A DNA stretch of 64,000 bases from Variovorax sp037204085 (GCF_037204085.1 NZ_JBBCBW010000008.1:172409-236408); one strand, 5' to 3'; positions 24,591 through 34,000 are shown, counted from the first letter of the stretch. Notes: generated by a model not told the origin, from the letters alone. Translations and numbers: made by a program.

Positions 24591-27500
24591 GGCTTTGCTC
24601 CCTGAAAATCGACGATCTGGCGCCAGTTCAGGCGCCCGGCTACCTGCGAAACCTGGCCGCCTTCCACCGGCTGCACAGTCGAAATGGCGGCCCCGCCAGG
24701 GCTGCCTCCAGAGCCGACGTTGATTGCCGAGAGCTTCTTCGTGGCCGAACGGCGCCCGAACGCATCAGGTGAGGCATACGCCCCTTCTCCAAGCGCAACG
24801 AGCAAAGGCGACGACAACAAACCCACCGTTGAAGGCACGCAGGTCCCGCCCTTCGAAAGCCCTGTCATTGCATTGACCGCGCAGCTGCGGCCGCCGCCGC
24901 TTGCGTCGCAGGCATTGCCATTCGGTATCAGCGTGTTGAAAAACAGGTAGCCATCGCTGAGCGCCAGCCGGGTCACCTGCCGCTCGCCAGAGTCGAGCGA
25001 CCCGGGAAGATCGAAGTACCAGCCGCGGCGGCTTGCCACGCTGCGGTTTCCGGTGCCGTAGACGAAAGGTTCGCCCACGATGGCCGGCAGTGCCTGGCCG
25101 GCCGCAGCGGCCGCGGTGCGCGCCTGAAGCTGGGTGCGCGTTTCGTGCGCGGAAATGGCGGTGCCCGAGTCGTACACGCCGTAGAGCGTTTGCACCGCAT
25201 GGCTGGCGCTGCCGATGTCTTCGGCGCTCACGAACTTGCCGGTGCCGAAGAGCACGATGGCGCCGCCGTTCGGCCCTGCCCCCACCTCCGGCGCCACGGT
25301 GATCGGTTGGCGCTTTGCGCCCGCACCGGATGACATCGCAACCATGAGCGGCAGGCCCTTCAACCCGAGTGCGTTGTCCTCGTTCCATGGCGCACGGCCG
25401 GTGAAATCGAATTTCCACAGGTTGCCTTGCGTATCGCCTGCGTACAGCCAGCGCACCGATCCGTCCGCTGCTGCGTAGTCGCCGGGCGTGCCAAGGGCAT
25501 TTGCCAGCGTCTTGTCCGCTGGAGCCGGCAGCACGACCTTGTGATAGTTGACGCCCCGCTTCCAGGCAGCGCCAGCGGGCTTGTCGAGCGAGAGCAGGAA
25601 CAGCGCCCCGCGCCGGTCCGGATTGGCGTTGTTGAAGCCGGAGGGAACCACGGCAAACCACCCATAGGCCGCGGCCCCGGTGCGTGTGGCTGCGGAAAGG
25701 CGGAACTTCAAGATGCGCGGCGCGTGGAGCACATGGCCCATGTCCTCGTCGTCGAGACCGGTGAACTCCCACAGAACCTTGTCAGCTGAAAACGCAGCGG
25801 GGTTCGAGACATCGAGCGCAAGGACGCCGCTTGCCCCAGCACCCATTCCGGAAACCAGCACTGTCTTCCAGCTGCCATCGGCCATCCTGGCTTCCGTTGC
25901 GGCGGGGGACCCATCGACATAGGACTGATGCACATGGTCTGGCGAGCTGTAGCCCCCGAGCTTCGGCAACACGGCGCGTGGCACGTAGGCGAAGAGCTCG
26001 CTTCCCGTGGCGGCCGAGAAGGCGTGCAGCATGCCGTCGTTGGCGCCGACGTACACCGCCGGGGGCCGCGCCTTGTTCGCCTCCAGGAACAGGCGATAGC
26101 CGGCATCCTGCACATGCGGGCCCGGCGCGCCCATGAACAGCGGGTTCGAATTGGCAACATCGCCCATGACCGAGTCACGCACGCGGAATGTTCCACCCGG
26201 CGCCGACAGTTCCTTGCGGCGGTCCCCGCGCAAATAAGCCACCCGGTCGGCTCCCAGTGCATCGGATGCCGCGGGCACCGCATAAGGCGTGGAGTTCAAA
26301 TGGCCTCGCGCTAGGTTGTCGAGCGACTCCCAGCGAAAAGGCGTGCCTCTGCCTGCCGACGAAAGGGTGAAGATGTTCCTGTCCGAGGGATCGCGCGCCA
26401 CAAGTGCCGGCTGAGCGGATGCATTGCCGGTCAACAGGGCTCCCGCGTCCCATGCGGGTTCATCGGCCTGGCGCACCGTGCCCGCAGCGGCGTCGTAAGC
26501 CAATGGATACGACAGCAGCGTGCCCGACCAGCGGCGTCCGCTGAACCGCGGCACGTAGAGGCTGCTTCCGGCTTCCGCGATGCGGTCCGACGAAACGGCC
26601 GCGTTCGCCGTGCTCCCGCCTGATGGCGCTGCTGCCGACTCGAAAATCCGGTGGATCGCACCTAGCAATTGCCGCGGCTCGCCCACCAGGAAGTAGTTGG
26701 ACGGCTTGGGCTGGCCATCGTCGTCGATGCCTTCGGCCCATTCGGAATTGCCCGCCACGTCGGTCTGGCCACCGCCGCCTGAGGCCCTGAACGGATTGCC
26801 GTCCGCGTTGCTGTCTGCAAAGCCCCCGTACTTCGACGCCAGATGAAGCGCGCTGCCGCGCTGCGCTTGCCCGATGGTCCCCTGCCCGCCCGCGTCCAGG
26901 TCTATGCCGAAGGTCTGGACCCGCACGTCGGGGTAGTCGGCGCGAATCTTCTGGGTGTTCGCCCAATAGGCCAGGCCCGCCATGCCGAACGACCCCTTGT
27001 CGGCGCCTGTTTCCGCAGCTGCGATGGTGCTCGCCGTCAGTTGCGCGCCGCCCTTGTAGTTGAAGGCAGGAAGGCCGCGATTTCCGGTCGTTGCAAGACC
27101 GGCCTTTCCCGAAGGGTGGGTATAGGACAGCGACTCGCGGTTCTCGAAAGCGCCGACCAGGCGGGTCCAGTAGGAAGTGTCGGGCTCGAACGACGCGTTG
27201 CTGAAGCTGCGGCCCCCGCCCGGCAGCCCGGGCAAGGAACGATCGCCGTGCGTTTCGAGATCTCCGATCGCCAGGATGAAGTTCTTGCGGCAGCTCGCAC
27301 CCACTGGGTCCCAGCTCTTGTGGCCGTCAGTGCGCCACTGCGCAGTGTCGTTGTAGACCGGCAGCCCGTCCTTGCGCGGATCGTCGCCAGCTGCGACGCC
27401 CGCGATTGCATCCCGCGTGGGCACCTTGCCTTGCAGATAGCGCAGCGACTCGTAGTACAGCTCACCCGCTGGGTCGAACTTCTTGTACGCACCGGCGCGT

Positions 27501-28552
27501 CCGAAGCGGTTCAGATAGCCGATGATTCCGCCGGAGCGGCCGCCCTGCGCGGTGGATATCGGATCGCCGAGAAAGACGCCGGTCCTGGCATCCCATTCGG
27601 TCTGGGGGTTGTCCACCCTGTCGAGCTTGGCCTCCAGCTTTCTCGGCCCGGCGTATTTCATCGGGGCGCGCAACACGCCTCCATAACGGGCCTGGTCGTT
27701 GTCGAGCAGATAGCCGAACACGGCGAAGCGAAGCCTGTCGGCGTAGCGCTGTATCTCTCCGGCGGGCTTGAAATTGCCGCTCGGGTACTTGAGGCACAGG
27801 TCGCCGCGCGCCGCCGCTTCGGCCGCGGTGCAGACCTCGACCCGCGCGAAGTACGGAGCGCTCACCGCGCCAGGGCCGTATTTCTGGTCGGTGCCGGGGC
27901 TGGCGCAGCTGCCGCTTGCGCTCGGTCCGACGAACATGCGGTCACCGCAATGATTGAAGTGAAGCGTGCCCGCCGAGCGCAACCCGCTACTGCTGCCCGC
28001 CACCAGCGGCGTGAGCTTGTCAAGGTTGCCGGCCACGGTCTTGTCGGGAAAGTGGCTGCTCCGATAGAAGTCTTGCGGCAGCACTGCGCGTTGCAGCACG
28101 GTACGGTCGGCTTCGTCCACCACCCGGTCGCCACCTGTCAATGCAAGCCTCAGCACGTCGACGGTGGACGTCGCGGCCCAGTTCAACAGGTTGCCGCTCC
28201 ATTGATGCGCGCACGCGATCTCGCCGCCGGCGAGCCGGGTTGCCGGGGACAGGCGCTTGAAGTGGCCATCGGCGGGGGCGTAGCCGTAGCAGGCCATCGG
28301 ATCCCAATAGCCCAGGTAGGCCCTCTTCCAGTCGAAGCTGCCGCGATAAGCCGCCCCGGTGTTCGAGAACTCCAGGGCAAGGTCGAGCACCATGTTCGGG
28401 TCGACGCGCGACGCCATGGAAGACAGCGGCTCGCTCGGGAGCTCTACAGCCGGCGCCACGCCGCTCTCCGCTGCAAATACCGAGGTACCGATGCAGAGCA
28501 CCCATGCAGCAACAGCTGCCGCCAAGCGCACGCGACTTTCAGGAGAACGCAT
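24587..28552 (-). CDS. pilY1: Type IV pilus tip adhesin / assembly protein PilY1
   Basis: A 1321-residue exported protein with a signal peptide (ends SVFAA). The N-terminal half has the PilY1 pattern (GSFDWKRAYLGYWDPMACYGY, a cut-off VWA-like region, KPSNYFLVGEPRQLLGAIHRIFE near residue 640). The C-terminal half is the PilC/PilY1 beta-propeller (YVGANDGMLHAFSAATGSELFAYVPR; WLYAGDTQGNLWKFDFTG). PilY1 primes pilus assembly with the minor pilins and sits at the tip, acting as adhesin and surface sensor. In the propeller the usual Asp-rich calcium loop before YAGD reads YAAADGSVRW, lacking the DxDxxGxxD spacing. GC is a little lower than in neighbours. Confidence 0.95.
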   Translation of the reverse strand: MRSPESRVRLAAAVAAWVLCIGTSVFAAESGVAPAVELPSEPLSSMASRVDPNMVLDLALEFSNTGAAYRGSFDWKRAYLGYWDPMACYGYAPADGHFKRLSPATRLAGGEIACAHQWSGNLLNWAATSTVDVLRLALTGGDRVVDEADRTVLQRAVLPQDFYRSSHFPDKTVAGNLDKLTPLVAGSSSGLRSAGTLHFNHCGDRMFVGPSASGSCASPGTDQKYGPGAVSAPYFARVEVCTAAEAAARGDLCLKYPSGNFKPAGEIQRYADRLRFAVFGYLLDNDQARYGGVLRAPMKYAGPRKLEAKLDRVDNPQTEWDARTGVFLGDPISTAQGGRSGGIIGYLNRFGRAGAYKKFDPAGELYYESLRYLQGKVPTRDAIAGVAAGDDPRKDGLPVYNDTAQWRTDGHKSWDPVGASCRKNFILAIGDLETHGDRSLPGLPGGGRSFSNASFEPDTSYWTRLVGAFENRESLSYTHPSGKAGLATTGNRGLPAFNYKGGAQLTASTIAAAETGADKGSFGMAGLAYWANTQKIRADYPDVRVQTFGIDLDAGGQGTIGQAQRGSALHLASKYGGFADSNADGNPFRASGGGGQTDVAGNSEWAEGIDDDGQPKPSNYFLVGEPRQLLGAIHRIFESAAAPSGGSTANAAVSSDRIAEAGSSLYVPRFSGRRWSGTLLSYPLAYDAAAGTVRQADEPAWDAGALLTGNASAQPALVARDPSDRNIFTLSSAGRGTPFRWESLDNLARGHLNSTPYAVPAASDALGADRVAYLRGDRRKELSAPGGTFRVRDSVMGDVANSNPLFMGAPGPHVQDAGYRLFLEANKARPPAVYVGANDGMLHAFSAATGSELFAYVPRAVLPKLGGYSSPDHVHQSYVDGSPAATEARMADGSWKTVLVSGMGAGASGVLALDVSNPAAFSADKVLWEFTGLDDEDMGHVLHAPRILKFRLSAATRTGAAAYGWFAVVPSGFNNANPDRRGALFLLSLDKPAGAAWKRGVNYHKVVLPAPADKTLANALGTPGDYAAADGSVRWLYAGDTQGNLWKFDFTGRAPWNEDNALGLKGLPLMVAMSSGAGAKRQPITVAPEVGAGPNGGAIVLFGTGKFVSAEDIGSASHAVQTLYGVYDSGTAISAHETRTQLQARTAAAAAGQALPAIVGEPFVYGTGNRSVASRRGWYFDLPGSLDSGERQVTRLALSDGYLFFNTLIPNGNACDASGGGRSCAVNAMTGLSKGGTCVPSTVGLLSSPLLVALGEGAYASPDAFGRRSATKKLSAINVGSGGSPGGAAISTVQPVEGGQVSQVAGRLNWRQIVDFQGAKP

Positions 28553-28583
28553 TCGGATTCCGTTTCAGCAAAAGAGGGGAAAG

Positions 28584-29237
28584 TCAGGACGGGCAACCTG
28601 GGCTGGCGGCCGGCTTGTACAAATTGGTTTGCAGCACCACCTGCGTCTCGTCTCGTACGCCGTAGCCGATGGCCGTGACGCGAAAAAGATGCGAGGCGTT
28701 TCGCGCGCTTGCGCTTTGGAGCTGGCTGGACTGCCACCCGCCGAGGTTGCGCACCGCTTCCACGATGTAGCGCGGAGCGCGTGCGGAGAGCGCGCCGCCG
28801 CGAGCGCCTGCGGCCGCACCGGCCGTTGCGTAGGTTTGCGCGGTGAAGGTGCCGTAGGCGACCGAGGTTGTGCTTTCGGCTGCGAAGTCAGCCGTCATCC
28901 AGGCCGGGTTGGCGCCGTCCTCGGCTTGGGCGCACAACCCTTGGTGAATGCCCGTGCCGCCGCATCCCGCAACAAAGGCCGAGACATCCTTGCCGTTGAA
29001 GACACACAGTCGCTGCGCCGCGCTTGGGTTCGGGCCGAGAAGGTCTCGCTCGGCGTCGACCAGCGCCGCTTCGGCGGCCTGGAACGCGATCTCGGTGTCG
29101 CGGTCGTTGCGTGCGCTTCGCTCGCCGACCAGCGAGACCTGCGCCGCACCGATGCCCAGCACCATCGCGATGAGCAGCATCAGCAGCACCACGATCAACG
29201 AGAAGCCTCGCTGCGGCGAAGGGCCGCTCCGGCTCAT
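28584..29237 (-). CDS. pilX: Type IV pilus assembly protein PilX
   Basis: A 217-residue minor pilin. The leader ends SPQRG and the mature helix begins FSLIVVLLMLLIAMV, the signature of PilX; as in other PilX/GspK-like subunits, Glu+5 is absent (Val instead), which marks subunits that sit at the pilus tip. The C-terminal region contains Cys residues (CVFNGKDVSAFVAGCGG) and YIVEAVRNLGG typical of PilX. ATG overlaps the pilW stop; pilY1 starts 31 nt downstream. It should form the priming complex with PilV, PilW and PilE. Confidence 0.92.
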   Translation of the reverse strand: MSRSGPSPQRGFSLIVVLLMLLIAMVLGIGAAQVSLVGERSARNDRDTEIAFQAAEAALVDAERDLLGPNPSAAQRLCVFNGKDVSAFVAGCGGTGIHQGLCAQAEDGANPAWMTADFAAESTTSVAYGTFTAQTYATAGAAAGARGGALSARAPRYIVEAVRNLGGWQSSQLQSASARNASHLFRVTAIGYGVRDETQVVLQTNLYKPAASPGCPS

Positions 29238-30208
29238 GGCGCCGGCTCCTTCATGACGTTGCGCAGCATGACCGTGAAAGTGGAGGTGCGCCTCAACCTG
29301 CCATCCGCCGGCGGCATGAAGCTCGCGCCAGGAAAGTCGGCGCCGAGTGGATAGAGAAGCTCAACCTGCGTTCGTGCTCCGCCAATGCCAGGGCCGCTGC
29401 GCGCAACCATGCCGATGCGAAGACCGACCACCTTGCGCCACTCGTCGTTGATGCCGGCGGTGGAGCCCGCCAGCGCCTCCAGTTGCACCGCATCGAGCCA
29501 GCGTTCAGGCACGCCGTCGCCATTGCCGTCGTAGGCGTAGACGACCTTGAATACCTCGATGCCGCGCGCAAGCGGCTCGGACCTGAACGCGCCTTGCTTG
29601 TCGCTGCGGTACTTGCAATAAAGCTCGGGCTCCTTGTCGGTGGCTTCCGCCACGAAGAAGAAGCTCCATGCACGATCGTCGAGCGACGGTACGTCGTCCG
29701 CAGGCCCAGCTTGGGCAATGCCCATGCAATCGACCATGGTGCCGTCGGGTTCGCTGTCGCCGCCTCCGGCGCGGCTGCGGCCGAAAAACCGCACCCGCAG
29801 CGAGTCGCTCCCGTTCACGCCCCTGCTGTTGTGGCTGCCGTGGCTTTCATCCATGGAACCGACCCGAGCATTGCTCGCGCCGACGATGTCCAGGTCGGAT
29901 GGATCGTCATGCGAGGCCATCAGGTTTGCGCTGCTGCCGATGACCACGGTGCCGTCGGAGCCCAAGCGGTCCGGTGCGTAGTCGGAATAGCCGGCTTGCC
30001 GCACGATGCCCCTGACGACGGCAGCCGCGAACCTCAGCGAATCTTCCGCCGCCTGCGCTTCTGCATTGGCGGTAAAGAGCTGCCGGCTACCAAGGAAGGT
30101 GGCCATGGCGGCCAGCACCACCACCAGGCCGATCGCGGCGGCGACCATCAGCTCGACCAAGGTCATCCCGCACTGGCGCCGGCGTCTTGGGTAACAAGGA
30201 ACTCGCAT
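29234..30208 (-). CDS. pilW: Type IV pilus assembly protein PilW
   Basis: A 324-residue minor pilin. The leader is basic (RRRRQCG) and cleavage is expected before MTLVELMVAAAIGLVV, giving Met+1 and Glu+5. Large beta-rich C-terminal domain with GIVRQAGYSDYAPD and a WRKVVGLRIGM segment typical of PilW. It is 12 nt after pilV and overlaps pilX (ATGA). Confidence 0.92.
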   Translation of the reverse strand: MRVPCYPRRRRQCGMTLVELMVAAAIGLVVVLAAMATFLGSRQLFTANAEAQAAEDSLRFAAAVVRGIVRQAGYSDYAPDRLGSDGTVVIGSSANLMASHDDPSDLDIVGASNARVGSMDESHGSHNSRGVNGSDSLRVRFFGRSRAGGGDSEPDGTMVDCMGIAQAGPADDVPSLDDRAWSFFFVAEATDKEPELYCKYRSDKQGAFRSEPLARGIEVFKVVYAYDGNGDGVPERWLDAVQLEALAGSTAGINDEWRKVVGLRIGMVARSGPGIGGARTQVELLYPLGADFPGASFMPPADGRLRRTSTFTVMLRNVMKEPAP

Positions 30209-30220
30209 GCCCGCCGCTCC

Positions 30221-30796
30221 CTAGCCGGAAACCAGCTGCATCACCAGTCGAGGCGGCAACTCCCGCTGCGGCTTGCCGTCGTGCTTCGCGTCCGCGGCAT
30301 CGACGTGCGGCACCCAGCCGAGCTTGACGACCACGTTGCGGCCTGACTGGCTGCATGGCCATGTGTATTCACCGGCCGACGCGTTCCAAAGGTTGTCGTC
30401 GAAGCACACGCTGACGCGGGCACCAGGCAATGCCTTGGCAACGCGGCGCTTCCATTCGCTCATGTCCCAGGCAGCCAGGCTTTCAGGATCGCAAGCCGCG
30501 CCTGCCGCCGCGCATTCTCCCGGGGCGGTGCCCGTGCCGGCATCCGCGCTCCAGTTAACGACGAGGTAAGTATTGGCCGCGTCGTTCCTTGCCGCGACGC
30601 CCGGGTTCATTCGAACCTTTTCGGAGAGGTCGCGAGCGAGGTTGACTGCCGCAGCGAAAGTTGCGGCTTCCTTGCCCGTGCGCACAGCCGTGAGCAGCAT
30701 GCCGATGGAGCCGAGCAAGCCGACGCTCAGCACCGCGATGGAAACGAGCACCTCCACGAGCGAAAAGCCCGTGGCGGCCTGCCTTGATGTAGCCAT
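30221..30796 (-). CDS. pilV: Type IV pilus modification/assembly protein PilV
   Basis: A 191-residue minor pilin, first gene of the operon. Leader MATSRQAATG, cleavage before FSLVEVLVSIAVLSVGLLG, Glu+5 present. The following AVRTGKEAATFAAAVNLARDLSEKVRMNP is characteristic of PilV. The C-terminal domain has Cys residues (CAAAGAACD, CFDD, WPCSQSG). A strong ribosome binding site (GGGGAGGA) lies 9 nt before the ATG. The 166-bp gap to divergent ribD should hold the pilus operon promoter; no clear -35/-10 pair stands out. Confidence 0.9.
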   Translation of the reverse strand: MATSRQAATGFSLVEVLVSIAVLSVGLLGSIGMLLTAVRTGKEAATFAAAVNLARDLSEKVRMNPGVAARNDAANTYLVVNWSADAGTGTAPGECAAAGAACDPESLAAWDMSEWKRRVAKALPGARVSVCFDDNLWNASAGEYTWPCSQSGRNVVVKLGWVPHVDAADAKHDGKPQRELPPRLVMQLVSG

Positions 30797-30962
30797 TTTT
30801 TCGATGTCCTCCCCTGTGCTGCAACTTCGGTTGCTTCTTTATTCCTGCATCGAAACTGGAGCGTAGGTGCGGCTCTCTGCAGACCGTTTGCCGTTCATCC
30901 GCTTTTGACCGCCGCTCGTATGATCCAGCGGCCCCGGTGTTAAATAATTCTTCTCGCAGCCC

Positions 30963-32090
30963 ATGCCTTTCCCCGAACAAGACGCGCAGCACATCGCCAC
31001 CGCATTGCGACTGGCTTCCGATGCGCTGTTGCTGACCGATCCCAACCCGCGCGTGGGTTGCGTGCTGTGCGATGCAGAGGGCCGCGTGCTGGGCCAGGGC
31101 CATACGCAGCAAGCCGGCGGACCGCATGCCGAAGTGATGGCACTGCGCGACGCTGCGGCCAAAGGCCATTCGGTTGTGGGTGCCACGGCCTACGTCACGC
31201 TCGAACCCTGCTCGCACCACGGGCGCACCGGCCCCTGCTGCGACGCGCTGATCGCGGCCGGCGTCGGCAGGGTCGTGGCATCGCTTGCAGACCCGAACCC
31301 GCTGGTCGCTGGACAGGGTTTCGCCCGCCTTCGGGCAGCTGGCATCGAAGTGCAAACCGGCCCCGGCGCGGCCGAATCGCGTGAACTCAACATTGGTTTC
31401 TTCAGCCGCATGGTCCGCAAGCTGCCCTGGGTGCGTCTCAAGGTGGCGGCCTCGCTCGACGGCAAGACAGGCCTTGCCAACGGCGTCAGCCAATGGATCA
31501 CGTCCGAGGCCGCCCGCGCCGACGGCCACGCATGGCGCGCTCGCGCCAGCGCGGTGCTGACCGGCGTCGGCACGGTGCTCGAGGACAACCCTCGGCTGGA
31601 CGTGCGCATGGTCGAGACGCCGCGCCAGCCGCATCTGGTGATCGTCGACAGCCATTTGCAGGCCCCGCCTGACGCTCATGTTTTCATAGCAGGCCGCCCC
31701 GTATGGATTTACACGGCTGTCCGCGACGAAGCTCGCGCTGCCGCCCTGGAGGCACGCGGCGCCACCGTGACCTGCCTGCCCAATGCAGGCGGCAAGGTCG
31801 ACCTGGCCGCCATGCTGCAAGACCTGGCAGCGCGCGGCGTCAACGAACTGCACGTCGAAGCCGGCCACAAGCTCAACGGCTCGCTCATCCGCGAAGGCTG
31901 CGTCGACGAATTGCTGGTCTACCTGGCGCCCAAGCTGATCGGCAGCGGCCTCGACATGGCGAGCCACCTGCACGCCGAAGGGCCGCTCACCACGCTGGAG
32001 GGCGCACTGGCGCTCGAATTCAAGTCTGTGCAGATGCTCGGGCCCGACCTGCGGGTCGTCTCGCGCGTGCGTGGGCGCGACAGCTTCTAG
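30963..32090 (+). CDS. ribD: Riboflavin biosynthesis deaminase/reductase RibD
   Basis: A 375-residue bifunctional enzyme of riboflavin synthesis. The N-terminal deaminase has zinc ligands in PHAEVMAL and TLEPCSHHGRTGPCCDAL; the C-terminal reductase starts near residue 155 (LPWVRLKVAASLDGKT) and contains LTGVGTVLEDNPRLDVR and the LHVEAGHKLNGSLIREG pocket. It converts the GTP-derived pyrimidine in two steps. First of the riboflavin run; ribE follows 87 nt downstream. I looked for an FMN riboswitch in the 160 nt upstream and see none. A TTAAAT/TAAATAAT stretch near 30941-30948 may be the -10 box. Confidence 0.96.
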   Translation: MPFPEQDAQHIATALRLASDALLLTDPNPRVGCVLCDAEGRVLGQGHTQQAGGPHAEVMALRDAAAKGHSVVGATAYVTLEPCSHHGRTGPCCDALIAAGVGRVVASLADPNPLVAGQGFARLRAAGIEVQTGPGAAESRELNIGFFSRMVRKLPWVRLKVAASLDGKTGLANGVSQWITSEAARADGHAWRARASAVLTGVGTVLEDNPRLDVRMVETPRQPHLVIVDSHLQAPPDAHVFIAGRPVWIYTAVRDEARAAALEARGATVTCLPNAGGKVDLAAMLQDLAARGVNELHVEAGHKLNGSLIREGCVDELLVYLAPKLIGSGLDMASHLHAEGPLTTLEGALALEFKSVQMLGPDLRVVSRVRGRDSF

Positions 32091-32177
32091 CGGCCCGGCT
32101 CGGGCAAGCTGAGGCCGATTGCACGGCCAAAGCGCCGCGGAAAGGCCGAGGGCCCCCGCATCTGCGAAAATGTGCAA

Positions 32178-32843
32178 ATGTTCACCGGAATCATTACCGG
32201 CGTGGGGCGCATCGCCGCCATCCACGACCTCGGCCCCTCCTCCTCCTACGGCAAAAGACTCGGCATTTCGGTGCCCGACGGATATCTCGACGATGTAGGC
32301 CTCGGTGACAGCATTGCGCTCAACGGCGCCTGCATGACCGTGACCACCCTCGATCCGGCGCAGCAGCTGTTCACCATCGACATTTCGGCCGAATCGCTCG
32401 ACAAGACCGCCGGCCTCACCGAGCAAGGCGCCCGCATCAACCTTGAGAAGGCGCTGCGCGCCAGCGACCGGCTGGGCGGGCACATCGTTTCGGGCCATGT
32501 AGATGGCATCGGCACGGTGAGCCACTTTGCGCCCGTGGGCGAAAGCTGGGAGCTGCGCGTGGTCGCACCGCCCGCACTGGCGCGCTTTCTGGCCTACAAG
32601 GGCTCCATCACGATCAACGGCGTGAGCCTGACGGTCAACAGCGTGAGCGACATCGAAGACGGCGCGGAAATCAGCATCAACCTGATTCCGCACACCGTCG
32701 ACAACACCTCCCTCGGCAGCCTCCAGGCCGGCTCGAAGGTCAATCTCGAAATCGATACCGTGGCGCGCTACGTGGAGCGCATGCTCCAGGCCGGCGTCCT
32801 GGTGCCAACTCCTTCCACGTATTCCAAGGACACCGCCGAATGA
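32178..32843 (+). CDS. ribE: Riboflavin synthase alpha subunit
   Basis: A 221-residue enzyme built of two lumazine-binding repeats (MFTGIITGVGRIA at the start; the second begins near GGHIVSGHVDGIGTV). It dismutates two molecules of dimethyl-ribityl-lumazine to riboflavin. ATG 32178 is chosen because the family begins MFTGII; a GTG two codons upstream is in frame. Its stop overlaps the ribB ATG (ATGA). Some authors call this gene ribC. Confidence 0.96.
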   Translation: MFTGIITGVGRIAAIHDLGPSSSYGKRLGISVPDGYLDDVGLGDSIALNGACMTVTTLDPAQQLFTIDISAESLDKTAGLTEQGARINLEKALRASDRLGGHIVSGHVDGIGTVSHFAPVGESWELRVVAPPALARFLAYKGSITINGVSLTVNSVSDIEDGAEISINLIPHTVDNTSLGSLQAGSKVNLEIDTVARYVERMLQAGVLVPTPSTYSKDTAE

Positions 32844-33994
32844 ACGCCTCCGTCACCCCTATCGGTGCGCCTCGCGGCTCGCGGGCACCCGCGCCGATTT
32901 CCCCGGTCGAGGAGATCGTGGCCGAGCTTGCCGCCGGCCGCATGGTGATCCTGGTGGACGAGGAAGACCGCGAGAACGAAGGCGACATCGTCATTGCGGC
33001 GGACCACATCACGCCCGAGGCAATCAACTTCATGGCCCGCCACGCGCGCGGGCTGATCTGCCTCACGCTCTCGCGCGAAATGTGCGAGCGGCTGCAGTTG
33101 CCGCCCATGGTCTCCCGCAACGGCGCCAAGCACTCGACAGCCTTTACCGTTTCGATCGAAGCGGCCGAAGGCGTGACCACCGGTATTTCGGCCGCCGACC
33201 GCGCCCGCACCGTGCAGGCCGCCGTGGCGCGCAATGCCGTGGCCAGCGACCTGGTGCAGCCGGGCCATATCTTTCCGCTGCAGGCGGTGGACGGCGGCGT
33301 GCTGATGCGCGCCGGCCATACCGAAGCCGGCTGCGATTTGGCAGCCATGGCCGGCTGCTCGCCCGCCTCGGTGATCTGCGAGGTGATGAACGAAGACGGC
33401 ACCATGGCGCGCCTGCCCGACCTGCAGATTTTTGCGGCCGAGCACGGTCTGAAGATCGGCACCATTGCCGCGCTCATCGAGCACCGCAGCCGCACCGAAT
33501 CGCTGGTCGAAAAAGTCGGCTGCCGCGAAATCCAGACCGCGTGGGGCAGCTTTACCGCCCACGCCTTCACCGACAAGCCCAGCCGCGGCGTGCACCTTGC
33601 GCTGGTGCGCGGCACGTGGGCGCCGGACGACGTGGTGTCGGTGCGCGTGCACGAGCCGCTCTCGGTGCTCGACGCGCTCGAAATCAACCGCTCGCTGCAC
33701 TCGTGGAGCCTTGACGCCAGCCTGGCGCACATTGCGAACGAAGGCAAGGGCGTGGCCGTGCTGCTGAACTGCGGCGAAACCGCCGGCGAACTGCTGGCCC
33801 AGTTCGACGGCACCGCGCGCCCCGCGCAAGCCCCCGAGCGCGGCCGCATGGACCTGCGCAGCTATGGCATCGGCGCGCAAATCCTGCGCGAATGCGGTGT
33901 GCACAAGATGAACCTGCTCGGCACGCCCCGCCGCATGCCGAGCATGGCTGCGGGCTACGGCCTCGAAATTGCCGGCTACCTCACGAAAGACTGA
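32840..33994 (+). CDS. ribB: 3,4-DHBP synthase with degenerate GTP-cyclohydrolase-II-like domain (RibBX type)
   Basis: A 384-residue protein. Residues 20-220 are a complete DHBP synthase, making dihydroxybutanone phosphate from ribulose-5-phosphate (EEDRENEGD at 41-49, HSTAFTVSIEAAEGVTTGIS, RAGHTEAGCDLA). The second half has the length and some framework (RSYGIGAQILRECGVHKMNLL) of GTP cyclohydrolase II, but where the enzyme has the zinc cysteines (RVHSEC...CDC) this reads VRVHEPLSVLDALEINRSL, with no Cys. It should therefore not be a GTP cyclohydrolase; such proteins are called RibBX. A separate ribA must exist. Overlaps ribE by 4 nt. Confidence 0.93.
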   Translation: MNASVTPIGAPRGSRAPAPISPVEEIVAELAAGRMVILVDEEDRENEGDIVIAADHITPEAINFMARHARGLICLTLSREMCERLQLPPMVSRNGAKHSTAFTVSIEAAEGVTTGISAADRARTVQAAVARNAVASDLVQPGHIFPLQAVDGGVLMRAGHTEAGCDLAAMAGCSPASVICEVMNEDGTMARLPDLQIFAAEHGLKIGTIAALIEHRSRTESLVEKVGCREIQTAWGSFTAHAFTDKPSRGVHLALVRGTWAPDDVVSVRVHEPLSVLDALEINRSLHSWSLDASLAHIANEGKGVAVLLNCGETAGELLAQFDGTARPAQAPERGRMDLRSYGIGAQILRECGVHKMNLLGTPRRMPSMAAGYGLEIAGYLTKD

Positions 33995-34000
33995 CACGAC

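Noticed and set aside
30797..30962. FMN riboswitch before ribD
   Set aside because: The conserved AGGG..GGG and GAUUC parts are not found in the 166-bp gap.
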